Part shown: positions 16,997-25,837 of the stretch, piece by piece | Layout: each line of letters begins with the position of its first letter | How positions within the stretch are numbered: position 1 is the stretch's first letter | DNA from: Streptomyces sp. CC0208 | Lineage (GTDB): Bacteria; Actinomycetota; Actinomycetes; Streptomycetales; Streptomycetaceae | Assembly: GCF_003443735.1 (NCBI RefSeq) | Contig: NZ_CP031969.1 | Span: 8,184,001-8,248,000 of the forward strand | DNA length: 64,000 nucleotides | Reading direction: 5' to 3' | The notes under the pieces: generated by a model | What the model was told of the DNA's origin: nothing | Databases searched by the model: none | What the model saw: the letters and a program-made list of their open reading frames with translations, nothing else | Program-made: the position numbers and the translations under genes

Positions 16997-17923
16997 ATGC
17001 CCAAGGCGTACGTCTTCACGCGGTACGGCGGACCGGAGACCGAGGCGTTCGTGGACGTGGACCGGCCGAGTCCCGGACCGGGCCAACTCCTGGTGGCCGT
17101 CCGCGCGGCGGGCGTGAACCCCGTCGACTGGAAGCAGCGCACGGGCTTCCGGCGCCCCGGCGAGCACGAGGAGCGGGTCTTCCCCGTCGTGTTCGGCAAC
17201 GAGGTCTCCGGTGTCGTCGAGGAGGTCGGGGAGGGCGTCGAGGGGTTCGCCGTCGGGGACGAGGTCTTCGGTACCGCGCTGGCCGGTGGCTACACCGAGT
17301 ACACCCTGGTGCCGGTCGCCATCGCCGCGCACAAGCCGGTGGAGCTGCCCCACACGGTGGCCGCCACCCTGCCCGTCGCCGCCGCCACCGCGTACGACGG
17401 CGTCCGCCAGCTCGATCTGCCCTCGGGCGCCACGCTGCTGGTGACCGGCGCGGGCGGCGGCGTAGGCGCTGCGGCCGTACAGATCGCCCGCGCCTTCGGC
17501 CTGCGCGCGATCGGCATCGCGAGCGAGGGCAAGAAGGACCTCGTCGAGTCGCTCGGCGCCGTCCACGTCGCTTCCGGTCCCGGCTGGGCCGAGCGGGCCC
17601 GGGCGGCCGCGCCGGACGGCATCGACGGGGTGTACGACCTCGTCGGCGGTGAAGTGCTCACCGCATCCGCCGAGTTGCTCACCGACCGGACGAAACTGAT
17701 CACCGCCGGGGCCTCCGAGGAGGACGTGCGGCGGCTGGGCGGCGCACGCGTGGCGCGGGCCCGCAACGCGGCCGTACTGGAGGAGGTCGCGCGGCTCGTG
17801 CTCGAGGGGAACCTGGACCCGCACATCACCGGAACCTTTCCCCTCGACAGGGCGGGCGACGCGCTGCGCAGGGTCGAGGAAGGCCACGCCCGCGGCAAGA
17901 CGGTCATCGAGGTCGCCCGATGA
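16997..17923 (+). CDS. Zinc-independent quinone oxidoreductase-like MDR enzyme
   Basis: This 308-residue medium-chain dehydrogenase/reductase resembles NADPH:quinone reductases. The N-terminal catalytic fold includes AAGVNPVDWKQR and VFGNEVSGVVEEVG. The nucleotide-binding glycine motif is LLVTGAGGGVGAAAVQIA, and the end HARGKTVIEV is typical. No zinc-ligand Cys/His set is visible, which fits the quinone-reductase branch. The ATG at 16997 follows GAGGAAGC. Its stop overlaps the start of the GNAT gene (ATGA), so the two are co-translated. It is divergent from the molybdopterin operon. It likely reduces quinones or enones using NADPH. Confidence 0.88.
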   Translation: MPKAYVFTRYGGPETEAFVDVDRPSPGPGQLLVAVRAAGVNPVDWKQRTGFRRPGEHEERVFPVVFGNEVSGVVEEVGEGVEGFAVGDEVFGTALAGGYTEYTLVPVAIAAHKPVELPHTVAATLPVAAATAYDGVRQLDLPSGATLLVTGAGGGVGAAAVQIARAFGLRAIGIASEGKKDLVESLGAVHVASGPGWAERARAAAPDGIDGVYDLVGGEVLTASAELLTDRTKLITAGASEEDVRRLGGARVARARNAAVLEEVARLVLEGNLDPHITGTFPLDRAGDALRRVEEGHARGKTVIEVAR

Positions 17924-18630
17924 CCGCCGGCACACCGCACGTCCTCGACAACCCGGCTCTCGCGTCCCTGACCGGCCCGCACGCCCACTTCGCCGAGAAG
18001 CGCGGCCGGGTCCTGCGCTACCCCGTCGACGTCTCGCCCTGGCTGGCCCTTCCCGACGAACCCGACGCCGGTGACTGGGCCGACCTCGCCGCGCTCGCGG
18101 GGGCCGGCGCGGAGGTGCCGCTGCCGGGCTACGCGGGCCCGGTGCCCGCGGGCTGGGAGGTCACCTTCCATGTCGAGGGCGTGCAGTTCGTGGACGACGG
18201 TCTCGCCGCCGCACCCGACCCGGAGGCGGTCCGCCTCTGCCCCGCCGACGTGCCCGAGATCCTCGACCTGATCGCCCGCACCCAACCCGGACCCTTCCTG
18301 CCCCGCACCATCGAGATGGGCACCTACCTGGGCATCCGCCGGGAAGGCGCCCTCGTCGCGATGGCGGGGGAGCGGCTGCACCCGCCGGGCTGGACCGAGA
18401 TCAGCGCGGTCTGCACCGACCCCGCCGTCCGCGGCCAGGGCCTCGCGACCCGGCTGGTCCACGCTGTCGCCCACGGCATACGGCAGCGCGGTGAGACGCC
18501 GTTCCTGCACACCGCCGCCGGGAACACCCATGCCATCCGGCTGTACGAGTCCCTCGGCTTCCGGCTCCGGCGCACCACCGCCTTCCTCGCCGCCCGGGTA
18601 CCCGAGCGGTTGCCGGAGGGGGTCTTCTAG
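17920..18630 (+). CDS. GNAT-family N-acetyltransferase
   Basis: This 236-residue protein has a C-terminal GNAT domain. VCTDPAVRGQGLATRLV is the acetyl-CoA-binding motif A (R/Q-x-x-G-x-G/A), followed by THAIRLYESLGFRLRR, the usual motif B. Residues 1-115 are a less conserved N-terminal half found in Streptomyces GNAT proteins. It starts inside the stop codon of the quinone-reductase-like gene and its own stop overlaps the convergent marR stop by four bases. The substrate is unknown. Confidence 0.85.
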   Translation: MTAGTPHVLDNPALASLTGPHAHFAEKRGRVLRYPVDVSPWLALPDEPDAGDWADLAALAGAGAEVPLPGYAGPVPAGWEVTFHVEGVQFVDDGLAAAPDPEAVRLCPADVPEILDLIARTQPGPFLPRTIEMGTYLGIRREGALVAMAGERLHPPGWTEISAVCTDPAVRGQGLATRLVHAVAHGIRQRGETPFLHTAAGNTHAIRLYESLGFRLRRTTAFLAARVPERLPEGVF

Positions 18631-19064
18631 GCTCCCTCGGCCGGACCGGGCCAGTCGTTGTAGCGCACGAGGTACCCGGCGAACCGCTCCAGGTCCTCCT
18701 GCGACCACTCCGCGAGCCGTTCGCCGACGGCCGCGCGGCGGCTCACGGTGACCTGGCCCAGGATGCGCCGGCCGGCCGCGGTCAGATGCAGCACCTGGAC
18801 CCGGTGGTCCTCCGGGTCCTGGCGCCGCTCGACGAGGCCGGCCCGCTCCAGAGCGGTGACCTGGCGGCTCACCGTGGACTTGTCCAGGGCGTAGTGGGCG
18901 GCCAGGTCGGTGGCGCGGCAGCCGTCGCGCTCCTCCAGGTGCCCGAGGAGCGTGTACGACACCAGCGACAGCTCGGGATGCAGGCGGCCCGCCGAGGCCC
19001 GGGCCCGTCGCGCGAAGACCGTCATCTCGCGCTGGATCGTCTCCACGGCCGTCGCTGCTTCCAC
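18627..19064 (-). CDS. MarR-family transcriptional regulator
   Basis: This 145-residue winged-helix repressor has the recognition region CRATDLAAHYALDKSTVSRQ, then RAGLVERRQDPEDHRVQVLHLT, the classical MarR wing with its D-x-R motif. The N-terminal helices are for dimerisation. It is convergent with the MDR/GNAT operon, which is a possible target through read-through or a distant site. An inverted repeat GTTG-N7-CAAC just before its start suggests autoregulation. The ligand is unknown. Confidence 0.88.
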   Translation of the reverse strand: MEAATAVETIQREMTVFARRARASAGRLHPELSLVSYTLLGHLEERDGCRATDLAAHYALDKSTVSRQVTALERAGLVERRQDPEDHRVQVLHLTAAGRRILGQVTVSRRAAVGERLAEWSQEDLERFAGYLVRYNDWPGPAEGA

Positions 19065-19085
19065 CGGACCTCCCTCTCGGTACTG

Positions 19086-19100
19086 GTTGCAGAGTACAAC
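19086..19100. promoter_or_regulatory. Candidate MarR operator (GTTG-N7-CAAC)
   Basis: GTTG (19086-19089) and CAAC (19097-19100) are inverted half-sites 22 to 36 nt before the marR start codon. Many MarR proteins bind repeats of this kind in their own promoter. The match is short and is offered as a candidate only. Confidence 0.4.
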
Positions 19101-19166
19101 TCCCGGCGTCCTGGGGTAGGGTGGCCCTCCGGCTGAGGGCAGTCCCAGCCGTGACAGACCGAGGAG

Positions 19167-19235
19167 GTGAGACCCATCAACGCTGTGTCAGATCGGGTGC
19201 TCTCTCCTCGAACCGGCGCGGATCACCGCTCGTAG
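19167..19235 (+). CDS. Candidate leader peptide before PrmC-like gene
   Basis: An unusually perfect Shine-Dalgarno sequence, GAGGAGGTGA (19161-19170), precedes a short frame ending in TAG at 19233. Read from the GTG at 19167, the frame gives 22 residues ending SDRVLSPRTGADHRS; a start at ATC 19176 would fit the spacing better but is non-canonical. The stop lies inside the loop of a hairpin (19218-19249), and two GGCTCTCG copies follow that could pair alternatively with GGGAGC. This layout resembles translation-attenuation leaders. I do not recognise the peptide, and its expression is unproven. Confidence 0.35.
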   Translation: MRPINAVSDRVLSPRTGADHRS

Positions 19236-19249
19236 GCCCAGGTGACCGC
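19218..19249 (+). promoter_or_regulatory. Leader hairpin before PrmC-like gene
   Basis: GCGGATCACC (19218-19227) pairs with GGTGACCGC (19241-19249) with one bulged A, leaving a 13-nt loop that contains the leader stop codon. Downstream, GGGAGC (from 19250) can pair with either of two GCTCTC copies between 19274 and 19287 with one G-U pair, giving alternative structures next to the prmC-like start. Confidence 0.4.
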
Positions 19250-19287
19250 GGGAGCGCCCTTCGGCTCTCGAAAGGCTCTCGGCTTCC

Positions 19288-20079
19288 ATGCCTTCACTTT
19301 CTCCTCGCCTCACCTCTCCCGACTCCGTCGTCGCCGCCCTGCGCAGCGCGGGCTGCGTCTTCGCCGAGGACGAGGCCCGGCTGATCCTCGCCGCCGCCCG
19401 TACCCCGGACGAACTCGCCGACATGGTCGACCGCCGGGTCGTCGGGCACCCCCTCGAACTCGTCGTCGGCTGGGCCGAGTTCCGGGGACTGCGGGTCACC
19501 GTGTCTCCAGGCGTCTTCGTGCCGCGGCGGCGCACCGAGTTCCTCGTCGACCAGGCCCTCGCTCTGGCGCCGGGCGCCTCCGTCGTCGTGGACCTGTGCT
19601 GTGGCTCGGGTGCGGTCGGTGCCGCGCTCGCCGCCGCGCTGGGCCCGGTCGAACTGCACTCCGCCGACATCGACCCGGCCGCGGTGGACTGCGCCCGCCG
19701 CAACACCGCCGACGCGGGCGGCCAGGTCCACACCGGCGACCTCTTCGAGGCCCTCCCCGCCGGCCTGCGCGGGCGGGTCGACATCCTCGCGGCCAACGTC
19801 CCCTACGTGCCCACCGAAGAGGTCGCCCTCCTGCCCACCGAGGCCCGCGACCACGAGCCCCTGGTCGCCCTCGACGGCGGCACGGACGGCCTGGACGTCC
19901 TGCGCCGGGTCGCGGCCGAGGCCCCGCAGTGGCTCGCCCCGGGCGGCCGCCTCCTCGTCGAGACCAGCGAACGCCAGGCCCCCGCCGCCGTCGACGCCTT
20001 CACCCGCAGCGGCCTGACCTCCCGCCTGGCGGTCTCGGAGGAGCTGTACGCCCACGTCGTGATCGGCACCAGGGACTAG
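19288..20079 (+). CDS. PrmC/HemK-like N5-glutamine methyltransferase homologue
   Basis: This 263-residue protein has an N-terminal helical part like PrmC, then VFVPRRRTEFLVDQAL and the SAM motif VDLCCGSGAVG at about residues 101-111. PrmC methylates the GGQ glutamine of peptide-chain release factors using an NPPY motif. Here the motif is NVPY at 170-173, a variant seen in a separate actinobacterial subfamily, so the true substrate may differ. The start at 19288 is preceded by no strong Shine-Dalgarno site, consistent with control by the upstream leader region. It is convergent with the LysR gene, sharing four bases at the stops. Confidence 0.82.
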   Translation: MPSLSPRLTSPDSVVAALRSAGCVFAEDEARLILAAARTPDELADMVDRRVVGHPLELVVGWAEFRGLRVTVSPGVFVPRRRTEFLVDQALALAPGASVVVDLCCGSGAVGAALAAALGPVELHSADIDPAAVDCARRNTADAGGQVHTGDLFEALPAGLRGRVDILAANVPYVPTEEVALLPTEARDHEPLVALDGGTDGLDVLRRVAAEAPQWLAPGGRLLVETSERQAPAAVDAFTRSGLTSRLAVSEELYAHVVIGTRD

Positions 20080-21002
20080 GCCCAGACCGGTGCCCATGTC
20101 CCCGCGCCCGGCGCTTCCGGCCGGGTGGCGTGCAGGTGGGCCCGGAGGGCGGCAAGGGCCGGGTGGGAGTTGTCGGAGCGCCAGATCAGGGAGTGGGGGT
20201 AGACCGGGGTGGGCCCGTGGACCGGGATGCGGCGCAGGTCCTGGTCGGACGGCCAGACCAGACGGGTGAGCTCGCCGACGAGGGTCGCCAGGGCCGGGGC
20301 GTCGGCGATGGTGTCGAGAAGGGGGTCGGTGCCGAAGTCGGGTCCTGTGACCTCGATGGTGAGACCGAAGGCGGCGGCGAGATCGTCGTAGTACGTGCCC
20401 CACTCGGTTCCGGTGACCAGGCCGGGCATCCAGATGCGGTGCCCGGCCAGTTCGGACAGTGTCACCGAGCGGGCTCCCGCGAGCGCGTGGCCGGGGCCGG
20501 TGAGCAGTTGGACCGGCTCGTCGTAGACCCGCACGGACTCGATGTCGTCGGCCGACTGCCCCGGGGAGTGCGGGACGGCGCGGAAGGAGGCGTCGATCGT
20601 GCCGGACCGGAGCGCGGTGAGGGCCGCGTCGGCGTCGAAGAGGGTGACCACGTCGAGCTCGATGCCGGGGTGCGTGCGGTGGAAGGCGCGCAGCAGTTCC
20701 GCGGGGGCGAGCCGGCGGCCGATCACGTCGACGCGCAGCGCTCGGCTGCCCGGCCGGACCGAGGCGGCCGCGCGTTCCGCGGCCCGGAGGAGTTCGCGGG
20801 CGTGCGGCAGGAACGCCTGTCCGTCGATGGTCAGCCGGGCGCCGCGCGGCGCCCGGGTGAACAGCCGTGCCCCGAGGTCCCTCTCCAGCGCGGCCACCCG
20901 CTTCGACACGGCCTGCTGGGTGACCGCCAGCCGGTGGGCGGCCTCCTGGAACCGCCCCGCGTCCGCCACGGCGACGAAGGTGCGTACGGCGTCGAGATCC
21001 AT
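20076..21002 (-). CDS. LysR-family transcriptional regulator
   Basis: This 308-residue regulator has an N-terminal winged helix: MDLDAVRTFVAVADAGRFQE, then AHRLAVTQQAVSKRVAALE and LGARLFTR. A periplasmic-binding-protein-like effector domain extends from about residue 88. It is divergent from an MFS transporter gene, with a 17-bp palindrome 24 bp from its start. It therefore probably controls itself and the transporter in response to a transported compound. The ligand cannot be told from sequence. Confidence 0.9.
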   Translation of the reverse strand: MDLDAVRTFVAVADAGRFQEAAHRLAVTQQAVSKRVAALERDLGARLFTRAPRGARLTIDGQAFLPHARELLRAAERAAASVRPGSRALRVDVIGRRLAPAELLRAFHRTHPGIELDVVTLFDADAALTALRSGTIDASFRAVPHSPGQSADDIESVRVYDEPVQLLTGPGHALAGARSVTLSELAGHRIWMPGLVTGTEWGTYYDDLAAAFGLTIEVTGPDFGTDPLLDTIADAPALATLVGELTRLVWPSDQDLRRIPVHGPTPVYPHSLIWRSDNSHPALAALRAHLHATRPEAPGAGTWAPVWA

Positions 21003-21025
21003 GCGGGAAGCCTAGGCCGTCCGGG

Positions 21026-21042
21026 CACAACCCCGGGTTGTG
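21026..21042. promoter_or_regulatory. LysR operator candidate, 17-bp palindrome
   Basis: CACAACCC and GGGTTGTG are perfect 8-bp arms around a single C. The site sits in the divergent spacer between lysR (start 21002) and the MFS gene (start 21136). A further GGTTGT half-site lies 15-20 bp to the right. This is a typical position for a LysR recognition site. Confidence 0.65.
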
Positions 21043-21135
21043 GCCGGTCGGGCCCCTGGTTGTTTGATCGGCGGGCCCGGCACTCGGTTGGATGGCGTCG
21101 GTCAACGCGGGGTTGTCGGCGAGGAGGGTTCGAAC

Positions 21136-22383
21136 GTGGACGGGAGACGGTCGCTGGGGCGGCGGTTCGGATGGCTGTGGGCGGCCTACGCGGTCAGTGC
21201 GTTCGGCACCTCGCTGTCGTTCGGCGCCTTCCCGTTGATCGCCGTCCTGGTGCTGCACGCCGGCCCCGCCGCGGTGTCCGCGCTGGCGGCCGCGGGGCTC
21301 GCGGTCGGGGCGGCGGTGGCGGTGCCGCTCGGGCCCTGGGTGGAGTTCCGTCGTAAGCGACCGGTGATGGTCGCGATGGACCTCGTCCGGTTCGCCGCCC
21401 TGCTGAGCGTCCCCGCCGCCTACGCGCTCGGTGCGCTCACCTTCGTCCAGCTCCTGGCGGTGTCGGTGGTCGTCGCCGCGGCCGACATCACTTTCTCCGC
21501 CGCTTCCGGGGCCTTCCTGAAGTCCCTCGTCGACCGGGACGACCTGCTCGTCGCCAACGGGCGGTTCGAGGCCACGAACTGGACCACCATCGTGATCGGG
21601 CCTCCCCTCGGCGGGGCCGCCATCGGTGCCTTCGGTCCCGTGACGACCCTGCTGGCCGACGCCGTCAGCTATCTCCTGTCGGCGCTGGGGATCCGCGCGA
21701 TCGGAGGCGGCGAACCACGGCCCGAGCCCGCCGGAGCGGCGAAGGGCTCCCTCCTGGAGGGCTGGCGCCACATCCTGGCCAGTCCCGTCCTGCGCCCCCT
21801 GTTCTTCAACACGGTCCTCGTCAACGCCCTGATCATGGTGCCGGTGCCGCTGCTGACCGTCCTCATGCTGGGTCCGCTGGGCTTCGCCCCCTGGCAGTAC
21901 GCGCTCGCCTTCTCGGTGCCCTGCCTCGGCGGTCTGCTCGGCTCGCGGATCGCGCGCCCCCTGGTCACCCGGTACGGACAGCACCGCGTGCTGATGACCT
22001 CGGGTGTCCTGCGCGCGTGCTGGCCCCTCGGCCTGGCCTTCGTCGGCCCCGGAACGGCCGGACTGCTGCTCGTCATGACCGTCGAACTCGGGGTGATCAC
22101 CTCCTGCGCCGTCTTCAACCCGGTGTTCTCCACCCACCGGCTGGAGATGACGCCGACGGACCGGGTGGTGCGCACCCTCTCCGCCTGGTCGGTGACCGGC
22201 AAGCTGACCACCGCTGCCCTGACCGCCCTGTGGGGCCTCCTGGCCACCCTCACCGGAACCCGTGCGGCGATCGCGCTCGCCGGTCTCCTGCTGCTGGCCA
22301 CCCCGCTCCTGCTGCCCCGCCGGTCCGCCGCCGTGCCCGCCGTCGGCCAGGACGCGCTGCCCTCGTCCGCAGGGTCCCCGTGA
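21136..22383 (+). CDS. MFS transporter
   Basis: This 415-residue major-facilitator protein has about twelve hydrophobic segments. It begins with RRFGWLWAAYAVSAFGTSLS, which is usual in the MFS_3/EntS-like drug or siderophore exporter group. VEFRRKRPVMVAMD forms the conserved cytoplasmic loop between segments 2 and 3. The GTG at 21136 is chosen because AGGAGGG lies seven bases upstream and the longer frame has no homology. It is divergent from the LysR gene and is probably its target. The substrate is unknown. Confidence 0.87.
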   Translation: MDGRRSLGRRFGWLWAAYAVSAFGTSLSFGAFPLIAVLVLHAGPAAVSALAAAGLAVGAAVAVPLGPWVEFRRKRPVMVAMDLVRFAALLSVPAAYALGALTFVQLLAVSVVVAAADITFSAASGAFLKSLVDRDDLLVANGRFEATNWTTIVIGPPLGGAAIGAFGPVTTLLADAVSYLLSALGIRAIGGGEPRPEPAGAAKGSLLEGWRHILASPVLRPLFFNTVLVNALIMVPVPLLTVLMLGPLGFAPWQYALAFSVPCLGGLLGSRIARPLVTRYGQHRVLMTSGVLRACWPLGLAFVGPGTAGLLLVMTVELGVITSCAVFNPVFSTHRLEMTPTDRVVRTLSAWSVTGKLTTAALTALWGLLATLTGTRAAIALAGLLLLATPLLLPRRSAAVPAVGQDALPSSAGSP

Positions 22384-22550
22384 TGCCGACCGGCCGGGCC
22401 GGGCCGCTCTCTGGTGCACTCTGGTGCTCTCGACGCCGAGGGCCGACTTGCGTGACGCCGTCGCCGTCGCCGTCGCTGTCCATGGGGTCGGCGGTCGTCC
22501 GACCTTTGCCGGCTCCGCTCGACTCCTTGCCGGACCGCGGCGCACGTCCT

Positions 22551-24633
22551 TCAGGTCGCCTGCGACTGCACCCGCGCGATCAGCAGCGCCACGTCGTCGG
22601 AGTTGTCCGGCTGGTGCAGTGTGCGCAGCAGCAGGTCGCAGATCTCCTCCAGCGGCCCGTCGGGGGTGTCGAGCAGGTCGAGGAGTGCGTCCAGGCGCTC
22701 GTCGAGCGGATGCTGGCGGGTCTCGACGAGACCGTCCGTGTACAGGACGAGACGGTCACCGGGTGCGAGGTCGACGGTGGTGGTGGAGAAGGCGACACCG
22801 CCCACGCCCAGCGGCGCCCCCGTGGGCAGTTCGAGCAGTTCGGGGGGGACGGCCGGGGCGCAGCCGCACCGGAGGCAGGTGCCCGGCGTTGGCGATCCGG
22901 CACTGCCCGAGGCCCGGATCGTGCACGGCGTACACGCAGGTGGCGATGGAGTGGTCCAGGTCCTCGGTGATCCGGTCGAGGTGTTCGAGGAGCTTGGCCG
23001 GGTCCAGGTCGAGGGAGGCCAGGGTGTTGGTCGCGGTGCGCAGCCGGCCCATGGTCGCGGCGGCGTTGATGCCGCTGCCCATCACATCGCCCACGACCAG
23101 CGCGGTCTTGCCCTCGCCGAGCGGGATGACGTCGAACCAGTCGCCGCCGACCTCGGCGGTGGCGCCCGCGGGCTGGTAGCGGGAGGCGACCTCCAGGCCG
23201 CCGGTCACCGCCGGATGGCTGGGCAGCAGGCTGCGCTGGAGGGTGAGAGCGGTGTTGCGGGCGTCCTGGTACCAGCGGGCGTTGTCGATCTGCACCGCCG
23301 CGCGGGCCGCCAGCTCCCGGGCCAGCAGCAGGTCGTCCTCGCCGAAGGGCTCCGGATTGTGGACGCGCTTGAGGTCGAGGGCGCCGAGCACCTCGCCGCG
23401 CGCGATCAGCGGCACGGCGAGGTAGGAGTGCACTCCGGCTCTGGCCAGCAGGGCGGCCGCCTCCGGTGAGCGGGCGATGCGGACCAGGTCCTCGGGCCCG
23501 ACCTGCGCCACCAGGACCGAGGTCCCCGTGCGCACGCACTCGGTGACCAGGCGCTCGGGGGCGTACCGGGCGACCTGCCCGGGCGGGTCGGCCGCGCCCA
23601 GGGCGTCCGGGGCACCGGCCGCCTCGACGGCCAGGGGACGCATCACGGCGGGCTCGGTGGGCCGCAGGGTGCTCGGCCTGCCCTGTACCACCGCCTCCAG
23701 CAGGTCCACGGCCGCCACGTCCGCGAGCTCCGGCACCGCCACGTCGGCCAGCTCGCGGGCGGTGCGGTCCAGGTCGAGGGTGGTGCCGATGCGGGCCGAG
23801 GCGTCCGCGACGAGCGCGAGGCGGCGCCGGGCCGTCTCGGCCTCCACCGTCGCCAGATGCTGCTCGGTGACGTCCAGCACCGAACCCGCCACCCCCAGGA
23901 CGGTGCCCAGCGCGTCCTCCAGGCGGTACAGCGAGACCGACCAGGCGTGGTCCGTGTCGGGATCCGCGGGCGTACGGCCGACCGTGTGCTGGTCCACCAG
24001 TGGCTTGCCGGTGCGCAGCACCTCGCGGGCGGCGGCCTCGAAGGCGGCCACGTCGAGATGCGGCAGCACCTCGCCGATCTTCCGCCCGACGTGCTCCTCG
24101 GCCGGCACGCCGTTCATCAGTTCCAGAGCCGGGTTCACCGAGACGTACCGCAGCTCGGTGTCCAGCACGGCCAGCCCGATCGGGGACTGGGAGATCATCC
24201 GGGTCGACAGCGCCACGTCCCGCTCCAGGCGGCGCACGGTCGACTGGTCGGCGCACAACCCGAGCGCGTAGACGTCACCGCGGTCGTCCAGCAGCCGCAT
24301 GTTGCGGAACTCCACCAGCTTGGTGGCGCCGTCCTTACGCCGGACGGGGAAGGCGCCGGCCCAGCTCTGGCCGGTCTCCATGACGTCCGCGAACAGCTTG
24401 ACGACCAGGTCGGAGTGCTGCTCGTGGATCATCAGGTGGGCCGCGTACTGCCCCAGCGCCTCCCGCGCGCCGTAGCCGAACAGTTCCTCTGCTTGCGGGC
24501 TCCACAGCACGATGTGGCCCTTGGCGTCCAGCACCACCGAGGCCATGCCCAACTCGTCGAGCAGCCCGCTCGGCCGCACCGCCCCGCGCGGGGGCTCTCC
24601 GCCCTCGGAGGTGGGTATTCCGGCTGCACCCAT
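22551..24633 (-). pseudogene. PAS-PAS-GAF-PP2C (RsbU-like) phosphatase with a frameshift
   Basis: The corrected product has about 693 residues: PAS domain (about 30-140), second PAS (about 155-270), GAF domain (about 290-450) and a C-terminal PP2C-type SpoIIE/RsbU phosphatase with DWFDVIPLGEGKTALVVGDVMG. Such proteins dephosphorylate anti-anti-sigma factors. The first frame runs to about 22,845. The last 80 residues, including DRLVLYTDGLVETR and the end NSDDVALLIAR, are in another frame. The coding strand has C7 (22842-22848) exactly where C6 would restore PPELLELPTGAPLGVG. So there is a one-base insertion in a homopolymer, either real or a sequencing error. If real, the protein loses the catalytic C-terminal part. 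Confidence 0.82.
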
Positions 24634-24893
24634 TGCACGAACCGCCTTAGACCGTCCTCGCGGCACGCCGTAGCCCTGTGCCGACTCCCCTTGTTCTACC
24701 GCGTTCAACCGCCTCCGTGACCACGCGGTCGTGTTCTTCCACCATCCCTCAACACGAGGGGGCGCGTCCGGTGGAATGCGCCGGGGTGACGAAAGCCGCT
24801 TGTTCCTTCGATTGGCCTGTACATGACCGTAGTGGGGCGCCAGACTGTCCGCCGACCACCTCACCCCCGCTCCAGGAGTCTCAGGAGTTCTCC

Positions 24894-25769
24894 ATGCCCC
24901 TGCGCGCCAGACAGCGTTGTCACGCGCTGCTCGCCGCCCTCGTCGCCCTCATCGCGACGGCCGTCCTGGCCGCCGCACCGTCGGCCTCCGCCGCCGACAC
25001 CTGGACGGAGGCCGGTTCCGACCGCGCCGACCCGCTCACCGAGAGCCAGGGCCTCACCTCGGTCGAGGTTCCCGCCGGAGCCGCCAACCGGTACACCGGC
25101 ATCGGCACCATCCCCATCGGCGTCTCCACCCGCGGCTGGAACCACGTGGGCGACCCCGACGCCTCCTACGACGGCCACTACATCGAGCCCTACCAGGCGG
25201 ACTCCGGCACCGCGAAGATGTACCGCGTGCAGGCGCCGAACGGGACCTGGTCCGAGTACGTCCACGCGCTCAGCCCGGGCGAGGCGCTCAACAACTCCTG
25301 GGTCGCCGTCTCGCCCGACGGACAGTGGATGCTCTCCGGTGAGTGGGGCACCATGACCCGCTTCCTGGTCTTTCCCACGCCCGGCGTCAACGCCAGCACC
25401 TCGCCCTCGGCGAATCTTCCCCAGGCGGCCACCGTCACCCTCGACCACGCCGTCCGGGACGTACAGGGCTGCGACTTCCTGAGCGCCACCCAGCTGCTCT
25501 GCTCCTCGGACGACCCGGCGGGCACGCTCTTCGGCTACACCAAACCGCTCCTCCAGATCGACCTGACCGCCGCCCCGACCGGATCGGCGAACGTCACCGG
25601 GCATGTCACGGCACTGCGTCAACTGCCCCTCAGGAGCGGGTGCTCCGGCACGTTCGAGGCGGAGGGCATCGACTACGACCGCCGTACCGGAACCCTGCGG
25701 GTGATCGTCGTCTCACCCGGCTTCTGCGTCCTGACGGACAGCAAGACGTACCGCTTCACCAGGAGTTGA
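24894..25769 (+). CDS. Secreted protein of unknown function
   Basis: This is a 291-residue exported protein. The ATG at 24894 follows CAGGAG and starts a clear signal peptide: RARQRCH, then a hydrophobic stretch and cleavage after SASAAD. The mature part is rich in G, S, T and aromatic residues, with WVAVSPDGQWMLSGEWG, which looks like one blade of a beta-propeller-type protein. A few Cys residues (GCDFLS, LLCSSDD, SGCSG) may form disulfides. I do not recognise a family or catalytic motif. A strong terminator follows. Confidence 0.75.
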   Translation: MPLRARQRCHALLAALVALIATAVLAAAPSASAADTWTEAGSDRADPLTESQGLTSVEVPAGAANRYTGIGTIPIGVSTRGWNHVGDPDASYDGHYIEPYQADSGTAKMYRVQAPNGTWSEYVHALSPGEALNNSWVAVSPDGQWMLSGEWGTMTRFLVFPTPGVNASTSPSANLPQAATVTLDHAVRDVQGCDFLSATQLLCSSDDPAGTLFGYTKPLLQIDLTAAPTGSANVTGHVTALRQLPLRSGCSGTFEAEGIDYDRRTGTLRVIVVSPGFCVLTDSKTYRFTRS

Positions 25770-25783
25770 GCCCCTGACGGGCG

Positions 25784-25817
25784 GGTGCCGGCCCTTCGCG
25801 AAAGGAGGGTCGGCACC
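25784..25817 (+). terminator. Rho-independent-like terminator hairpin
   Basis: GGTGCCGGCCCT and AGGGTCGGCACC form a 12-bp stem with one G-T pair and a 10-nt loop, starting 15 nt after the stop of the secreted-protein gene. No T-run follows, as is usual in Streptomyces. Confidence 0.7.
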
Positions 25818-25837
25818 GATGGCGGGGAGACACAACC

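Noticed and set aside
19176..19235. ATC as the certain start of the leader peptide
   Set aside because: Spacing from the Shine-Dalgarno site is good, but ATC starts are very rare and I have no evidence; kept only as an alternative to the GTG.
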